From Candidatus Omnitrophota bacterium (lineage in GTDB: Bacteria; Omnitrophota; Gorgyraeia; Zapsychrales; Fredricksoniimonadaceae), in contig JAEUSC010000452.1 of assembly GCA_016789035.1 (NCBI GenBank), forward strand, positions 1 through 10,256: a DNA stretch of 10,256 nt, in the 5' to 3' direction. Shown here in pieces: positions 6,214 through 10,256 of this stretch (positions are counted from its first letter, which is position 1; each line of letters starts with the position of its first letter). The notes beneath the pieces were generated by a model. It did not search any database, was not told the DNA's origin, and worked only from the letters and a program-made list of their open reading frames with translations. The position numbers and the translations under genes are program-made.

Positions 6214-7476
6214 TTATTCTCTTTCCCGCCAAACTTTGGCACCAAGACCAACGAGTTTTTTATCCAAATCCTCATAACCGCGTTCCAAATGGTAGATGCG
6301 GTGAATATCTGTACGGCCTTTGGCCGCCAGGCCCGCAATCACAAGCGCTGCTGAGGCACGCAAATCTGAAGCCATAACAGGTGCCCCGTACAATTGCTTA
6401 ACCCCTTCAATAATCGCGACCCCGCCTTCCCGACGGATCTGGGCTCCCATGCGGTTTAATTCCGGAATATGCATGAAACGGTCAGGAAAGACCTTATCGG
6501 TAATAACAGTCACACCCGGAACAAGAGACATCAACGCCGCATATTGCGCTTGAAGGTCAGTGGGAAATCCAGGATGCGGATAGGTTGTCATCGATACAGG
6601 CTTCAAATTTCTTCCCGGCTTAACGTGAATGGAATCTTTATCTTTCTCGATGACAACACCCACTTGGTTGAGCTTATCAACCAAAGCGGACAGCTGGTTC
6701 AAATGGATATCCCGAATGGTCATGTGACTGCGGGTGGCTGCTGCCATGATAATAAATGTTCCGGCTTCAATTCGGTCGGGAGACATGCGATAACTGACGC
6801 CTTCTAAACGGCGGACGCCATTTATGACAATGCGCGGAGTTCCGTGGCCTTCGATCTTCGCCCCCATTTCGCTTAAGAAATTTCCTAGATCCTCAATCTC
6901 CGGTTCACAGGCCGCCGATTCAATGACCGTCTGTCCGTGGGCTAAAACAGCCGCCATCATCACGTTGGCTGTCGCTAAAACAGAAGAACCAAATACACCA
7001 CCTAAATAAATGTGTGCGCCTTTTAATTTGGGGGCCACCGCATTGACATATCCGCCTTCCATGGTGGTCTTGGTACCCAATGCTAGAATGCCCTTCATAT
7101 GAAGATCGACAGGACGGACACCAATGATACATCCGCCAGGCATGGAGACTTTGGCTTTTCCTAATTTGGCCAGTAATGGTCCAAGAACGCAAAATGATCC
7201 GCGCATGGTGGACACCAAATCGTAATCAGCAACGTGATTAAGCGTCCCGTTAGCGGTAATCATGATTTTATCTTTAGAGACTTCAACGTTTTTTCCTAAC
7301 GACTTGAGGAGTTTAAGCATCGTTGTTGTGTCGCGCAGCTTCGGCACATTCTTGATTTCGCAGGGTTCGTCCGTCAACAACGTGGCTGCCAGAATCGGAA
7401 GGGTCGCGTTTTTCGAACCGCTTACACGAATTTCACCTTTAAGGGGTTTGCCGCCTTCGATAACGAATTTATCCAT
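6214..7476 (-). CDS. murA: UDP-N-acetylglucosamine 1-carboxyvinyltransferase (420 aa)
   Basis: MurA transfers enolpyruvate from phosphoenolpyruvate to UDP-GlcNAc, the first committed step of peptidoglycan synthesis in the cytoplasm. Two inside-out alpha/beta domains are expected over the full length. Key residues are present: K22-N23 in VSGSKNATLPI, and the catalytic loop MPGGCIIGVRPVDLH with C116 (E. coli C115). FPTDLQAQ contains the conserved active-site aspartate, and DLRASAALVIAGL lies near the C-terminus. With Cys rather than Asp in the loop, the enzyme should be of the fosfomycin-sensitive type. Length equals the family norm. ATG at 7476 has AGGAG (7485-7481) at 4-nt spacing. It lies 30 nt downstream of prmC and 78 nt before trpG, apparently in one unit with prfA and prmC. 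Confidence 0.98.
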   Translation of the reverse strand: MDKFVIEGGKPLKGEIRVSGSKNATLPILAATLLTDEPCEIKNVPKLRDTTTMLKLLKSLGKNVEVSKDKIMITANGTLNHVADYDLVSTMRGSFCVLGPLLAKLGKAKVSMPGGCIIGVRPVDLHMKGILALGTKTTMEGGYVNAVAPKLKGAHIYLGGVFGSSVLATANVMMAAVLAHGQTVIESAACEPEIEDLGNFLSEMGAKIEGHGTPRIVINGVRRLEGVSYRMSPDRIEAGTFIIMAAATRSHMTIRDIHLNQLSALVDKLNQVGVVIEKDKDSIHVKPGRNLKPVSMTTYPHPGFPTDLQAQYAALMSLVPGVTVITDKVFPDRFMHIPELNRMGAQIRREGGVAIIEGVKQLYGAPVMASDLRASAALVIAGLAAKGRTDIHRIYHLERGYEDLDKKLVGLGAKVWRERE

Positions 7477-7480
7477 AAAA

Positions 7481-7485
7481 CTCCT
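7481..7485 (-). promoter_or_regulatory. Ribosome binding site of murA
   Basis: AGGAG is followed by TTTT and the ATG at 7476, in the 30-nt gap after prmC. It confirms the murA start. Confidence 0.85.
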
Positions 7486-7506
7486 GATGATTAAATGTTT
7501 ATTCTC

Positions 7507-8313
7507 TTACAAAATCAATTGAGCTTTAACAAATCTGTCTTTTTGATTGTAATCTTTGATGATCGATATATTAACAAAAGACCCATGCATGGTCAAAAGG
7601 TTATCCAGAGATTTTCCCTGATCTTCGCCGATCTCAAAAAAAATCCACCCCCCCGGTTTCAACAGATGGGCCACATGAGAAATGATATGAACGTAAAAAT
7701 TTAAACCGTCCTCGCCCCCATCTAAAGCCAATACCGGCTCTCGCTTAACATCTGCGGGAAGCAATTCCAAATTCGCCCGCTTAATATAAGGTGGATTGCT
7801 CACCATAAAGGAAAATTTCAAAGCATCCGAATACTTTTGCCCGAGCCAGACAAAGACATCTCCATGGATCAAATTCACGCTACCTTCCAGGTCATGCCTC
7901 CGCAAATTCTCACGGCAAAGATCCAGCGCGGGCATCGACACATCCAGTCCCGTCATGTGAAGTGGCGCTAAGGACCTCAATAAGCCAATCGTAATATTTC
8001 CGGACCCAACCCCAATATCTAACCCTACCCTCGATGATTTAAAAATCTCGGAGGTTTGCAGCGTTTCAACAATAATTTCCACCAACAATTCTGTTTCCGG
8101 TCGCGGAATTAAAACTCGTGAATCCACTTTAAGGGAATGCCCCATAAATTCGCATTCTCCCAGGGCATATTGCAGCGGCTCTCCTGCCTCTATGCGACGG
8201 ATTATGCCGTCGTAAATTTTTTGCTGCGTCTCGTTCAAATGAAGACCCTTAATATATAAGTCTGCCCGTGAGCATCGCAGGATATGTGTGAGAATCAGTT
8301 CTCTGGCTGTCAT
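7507..8313 (-). CDS. prmC: Peptide chain release factor N5-glutamine methyltransferase (268 aa)
   Basis: PrmC methylates the glutamine of the GGQ motif of RF1 and RF2 with S-adenosylmethionine, which is needed for efficient peptide release. The N-terminal helical domain (about 1-60) carries the family mark EPLQYALGECEFMG. RVLIPRPETE lies at 66-75, and the SAM-binding motif I is DIGVGSGNI (99-107). The acidic end of motif II is GLDVS near 122-126. The catalytic NPPY (173-176) binds the substrate glutamine, and LDGGEDGLNFY is a typical PrmC element. Length is normal. ATG at 8313 is 2 nt after the acyltransferase stop, with a distant AGGTG upstream, so coupling to the preceding gene is likely. 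Its substrate RF1 is encoded two genes upstream. An NPPY methyltransferase of another type is excluded by the surrounding motifs. Confidence 0.96.
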   Translation of the reverse strand: MTARELILTHILRCSRADLYIKGLHLNETQQKIYDGIIRRIEAGEPLQYALGECEFMGHSLKVDSRVLIPRPETELLVEIIVETLQTSEIFKSSRVGLDIGVGSGNITIGLLRSLAPLHMTGLDVSMPALDLCRENLRRHDLEGSVNLIHGDVFVWLGQKYSDALKFSFMVSNPPYIKRANLELLPADVKREPVLALDGGEDGLNFYVHIISHVAHLLKPGGWIFFEIGEDQGKSLDNLLTMHGSFVNISIIKDYNQKDRFVKAQLIL

Positions 8314-8315
8314 AA

Positions 8316-9410
8316 CTAAGGCATCACCTGTTTTCGAATTCTAAGAAAAGTTTTCTCAATGGTCTGTGTGGAGAGAACACCCAACACCAATGACATGATC
8401 ACATACAACAAAACAAACCAAACAGAGTTTGTTTTCTTAAACAACTCACTGAAGAAAAAAATGCTCATCATATGCCAAATATAAATTCCGTAAGAGTTCC
8501 TTCCGACAAACCTTAACCACGGCGTTTCTAAAATGTTTACCAAGATAGTCAAGTCTAAAATCACGGACAGCAGAATAAATCCGCACGAAATATACAACAT
8601 AAAATAGTCCTGCCAATTAACAAACGGCCGGGTCAAAAAAAGACACGAGAAAAGAACACAACCCAAAAGAAAAGAAACACTGGGAATAATCTTAAACTTT
8701 TCTTTCAAAACGGCTAAACATGGAATCATGAGACGCAGCCAGCAACCGAAAACCAGCGCGTCGAAACGCCTATGCGTAAACTGCCAACTCGGCGGCTGAT
8801 TGATAGGGTCCAGACCGACGTTCATAAAATCCGACCAACGCAAAGCATTGCCTGCTGCAATCAAAACAAGAAAGATCACAAAAAGCGCCCGCCAACGAGC
8901 CTCTGAATTCTTGAAAACTAACCATATGACCCAATAGACTAGAGGCAACAGCAAGTAAAAATGCTCCTCGACAGCAATAGTCCACAAATGACGTAAAATT
9001 TCTACCTGGCCAAAATAATTTTGAAGAAAGAATAAATAATTAAGATAGGTCGCTACCGAAGATCTCTGTTCATACACAAAGAAGGATAAATAAGTTCCAA
9101 CCAAAACGACTGTCCAATACTGAGGCAGGATTTTAAATGCACGGCGCACATAAAACCGTTTGATTCGCAGCGGACCGCTAAGATCTTCCAGTAACAGGCC
9201 GGCAATCAAGAATCCACTAATCACAAAAAACATGTCAACCCCGGCAAATCCCAGCAACATGACTTGGAAAGACAAGGAGGAAAGAACGGCAGGTCCTCCG
9301 GCAAACGGCCAATATTGAAAAATCATGCCAATATGATGCAGGAGAACGAGAAAAATGGAGGCTGCACGCAAGCCATCAAGCCCCGGAAAATACCTCTGAG
9401 AGAAGTTCAT
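8316..9410 (-). CDS. Acyltransferase family 3 (OafA/YrhL-like) integral membrane protein (364 aa)
   Basis: Members of this family move acetyl or other short acyl groups across or at the inner membrane onto surface sugars, lipids, peptidoglycan or antibiotics. Motifs appear in order. FPGLDGLRAASIFLVLLHH is at 8-26, with the conserved R15 and the catalytic-type H25. GVDMFFVISGFLI is at 57-69, followed by FYVRRAFKILPQYW (86-99). HLWTIAVEEHFYLLLP at 141-156 corresponds to the usual WSLAVEEQFY. SYGIYIWH lies near the C-terminus. I count roughly ten hydrophobic segments and no SGNH domain, so this is the short membrane-only form. The acceptor cannot be read from sequence. ATG at 9410 follows the prfA stop by 12 nt, with GGGGA upstream. 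Parts of the gene are visibly AT-rich compared with the trp genes, which may reflect hydrophobic codons or transfer. It separates prfA from prmC. Confidence 0.93.
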   Translation of the reverse strand: MNFSQRYFPGLDGLRAASIFLVLLHHIGMIFQYWPFAGGPAVLSSLSFQVMLLGFAGVDMFFVISGFLIAGLLLEDLSGPLRIKRFYVRRAFKILPQYWTVVLVGTYLSFFVYEQRSSVATYLNYLFFLQNYFGQVEILRHLWTIAVEEHFYLLLPLVYWVIWLVFKNSEARWRALFVIFLVLIAAGNALRWSDFMNVGLDPINQPPSWQFTHRRFDALVFGCWLRLMIPCLAVLKEKFKIIPSVSFLLGCVLFSCLFLTRPFVNWQDYFMLYISCGFILLSVILDLTILVNILETPWLRFVGRNSYGIYIWHMMSIFFFSELFKKTNSVWFVLLYVIMSLVLGVLSTQTIEKTFLRIRKQVMP

Positions 9411-9422
9411 GGTCTTCCCCGA

Positions 9423-10256
9423 CTAGTGGATTTTATCTTTGGCTTCTTTTTCCGCCACGATCAAAGCATCTGTTAATTCGTCTAAATCACCGTCCAATAC
9501 TTTTTCCAACTGATGAGTGGTAAAACCAATACGGTGATCAGTGATTCGGCGGTCGGGAAAATTGTAGGTGCGGATTTTTTCGCTGCGGTCTCCTGAACCC
9601 ACCTGAGCTTTGCGCTCCTGGGCTTCTTTTGCGGAGACATCGCTTTGCATTTTATCAAGGATACGCGCACGCAAGATACGCATAGCCTTGGCGCGATTTT
9701 TTAACTGTGATCGCTCATCCTGGCAGGCCACCACCGTACCTGTGGGAAGGTGCGTAATACGCACGGCCGAATCGGTGGTGTTAACGGACTGACCACCCGG
9801 ACCGGATGAACGGTAAACATCAATCTTTAAATCGGAAGGAACGATGACAAGGTCTACTTCTTCAGGCTCAAATAAAACAGCGACAGTGGCAGCAGAGGTG
9901 TGAATACGACCGGAAGCTTCGGTTTTAGGAACACGTTGAACACGATGGGTGCCGCTTTCCCACTTTAACCGTTTGGCTGCGTCTTTGCCGCTCACGGAAA
10001 AGACGACTTCTTTGATCCCTTCGGCTTCAGATTCCGCCATAGACATCAGCTCAATGCGCCAGGCCTTGGTATCGGCATATTTGCTGTACATGCGATATAA
10101 ATCACCGGCAAACAAAGAGGCTTCCAACCCCCCTGTCCCGGCACGGATTTCAATAATGATGTCGCGCTGGTCAGCCGCATCCGGAGGATTGAGGGCCTCG
10201 ATCAGACCAGCTTCAAGTGTAGCAAGTTTTTCTTCAGATTCAGGAAGCTCCAGGCG
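9423..10256 (-). CDS. prfA: Peptide chain release factor 1, 3' part (277 C-terminal residues; 5' end outside the window)
   Basis: RF1 reads UAA and UAG stop codons in the ribosomal A site and triggers peptide release. The frame is open to the right edge and reads [12 protein letters not shown] just upstream of [14 protein letters not shown], so the gene does not start at the TTG at 10127. About 80 N-terminal residues are missing. HRVQRVP is followed by a PKT tripeptide at the position of the codon-reading PxT motif, which makes it RF1 rather than RF2 (SPF). The catalytic GGQ is at 9789-9797 within [30 protein letters not shown] and the [15 protein letters not shown] stretch are also typical. 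One oddity is leucine where AGTGG-D-EA is usual. It is followed closely by the acyltransferase, then by prmC, which modifies its GGQ. Confidence 0.97.
   Translation of the reverse strand, partial: RLELPESEEKLATLEAGLIEALNPPDAADQRDIIIEIRAGTGGLEASLFAGDLYRMYSKYADTKAWRIELMSMAESEAEGIKEVVFSVSGKDAAKRLKWESGTHRVQRVPKTEASGRIHTSAATVAVLFEPEEVDLVIVPSDLKIDVYRSSGPGGQSVNTTDSAVRITHLPTGTVVACQDERSQLKNRAKAMRILRARILDKMQSDVSAKEAQERKAQVGSGDRSEKIRTYNFPDRRITDHRIGFTTHQLEKVLDGDLDELTDALIVAEKEAKDKIH

Noticed and set aside
9423..10127. A complete 234-residue RF1-like gene starting at 10127
   Set aside because: The codon at 10127 is an internal TTG (Leu), and conserved RF1 sequence continues upstream in frame to the window edge, so this is the 3' part of a normal prfA.

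Overview
The window is a dense bacterial housekeeping block. All 13 genes lie on the minus strand, with short gaps or small overlaps, and no stretch over 100 bases lacks a gene. Reading in the direction of transcription (high to low coordinates), it runs: the 3' part of prfA (release factor 1), a membrane acyltransferase, prmC, murA, trpG, trpD, trpC, trpF, a small CxxCxxCC cysteine-rich protein, a small zinc-ribbon protein, an M20-family metallopeptidase, a secreted DUF3108 protein, and the 5' part of trpB. No RNA gene, insertion sequence, CRISPR array or clear intrinsic terminator was seen.

The first section (about 6214-10256) couples translation termination (RF1 and PrmC, the methyltransferase that modifies the RF1 GGQ glutamine) to peptidoglycan synthesis (MurA). 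A family-3 acyltransferase sits between prfA and prmC, two genes that are often adjacent. The second section (3073-6135) is a compact tryptophan cluster, trpG-trpD-trpC-trpF. It covers the glutaminase subunit of anthranilate synthase, then phosphoribosyl transfer, isomerisation and indole-glycerol-phosphate formation. The genes are packed so tightly that translational coupling is likely. trpE is not next to trpG. The third section (543-3070) holds four genes with no obvious link to tryptophan, inserted between trpF and trpB. The best promoter in the window lies inside this insert. Its near-consensus -10 box is only 8 bases from an ATG that has no Shine-Dalgarno sequence, so the transcript may be leaderless. 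trpB runs off the left edge, and trpA would be expected beyond it.

The organism is a bacterium of moderate GC content. Signal-peptide secretion of a DUF3108 protein and one standard Cys-type MurA suggest a Gram-negative cell plan. The prfA/prmC/murA and trp layout would fit an uncultivated lineage such as Omnitrophota or a deltaproteobacterial relative, but this placement is a low-confidence impression and no marker here settles it. I see no convincing new defence, mobile or biosynthetic system. The most interesting points are the possible leaderless promoter with direct repeats, the split trp operon, and the acyltransferase between prfA and prmC.
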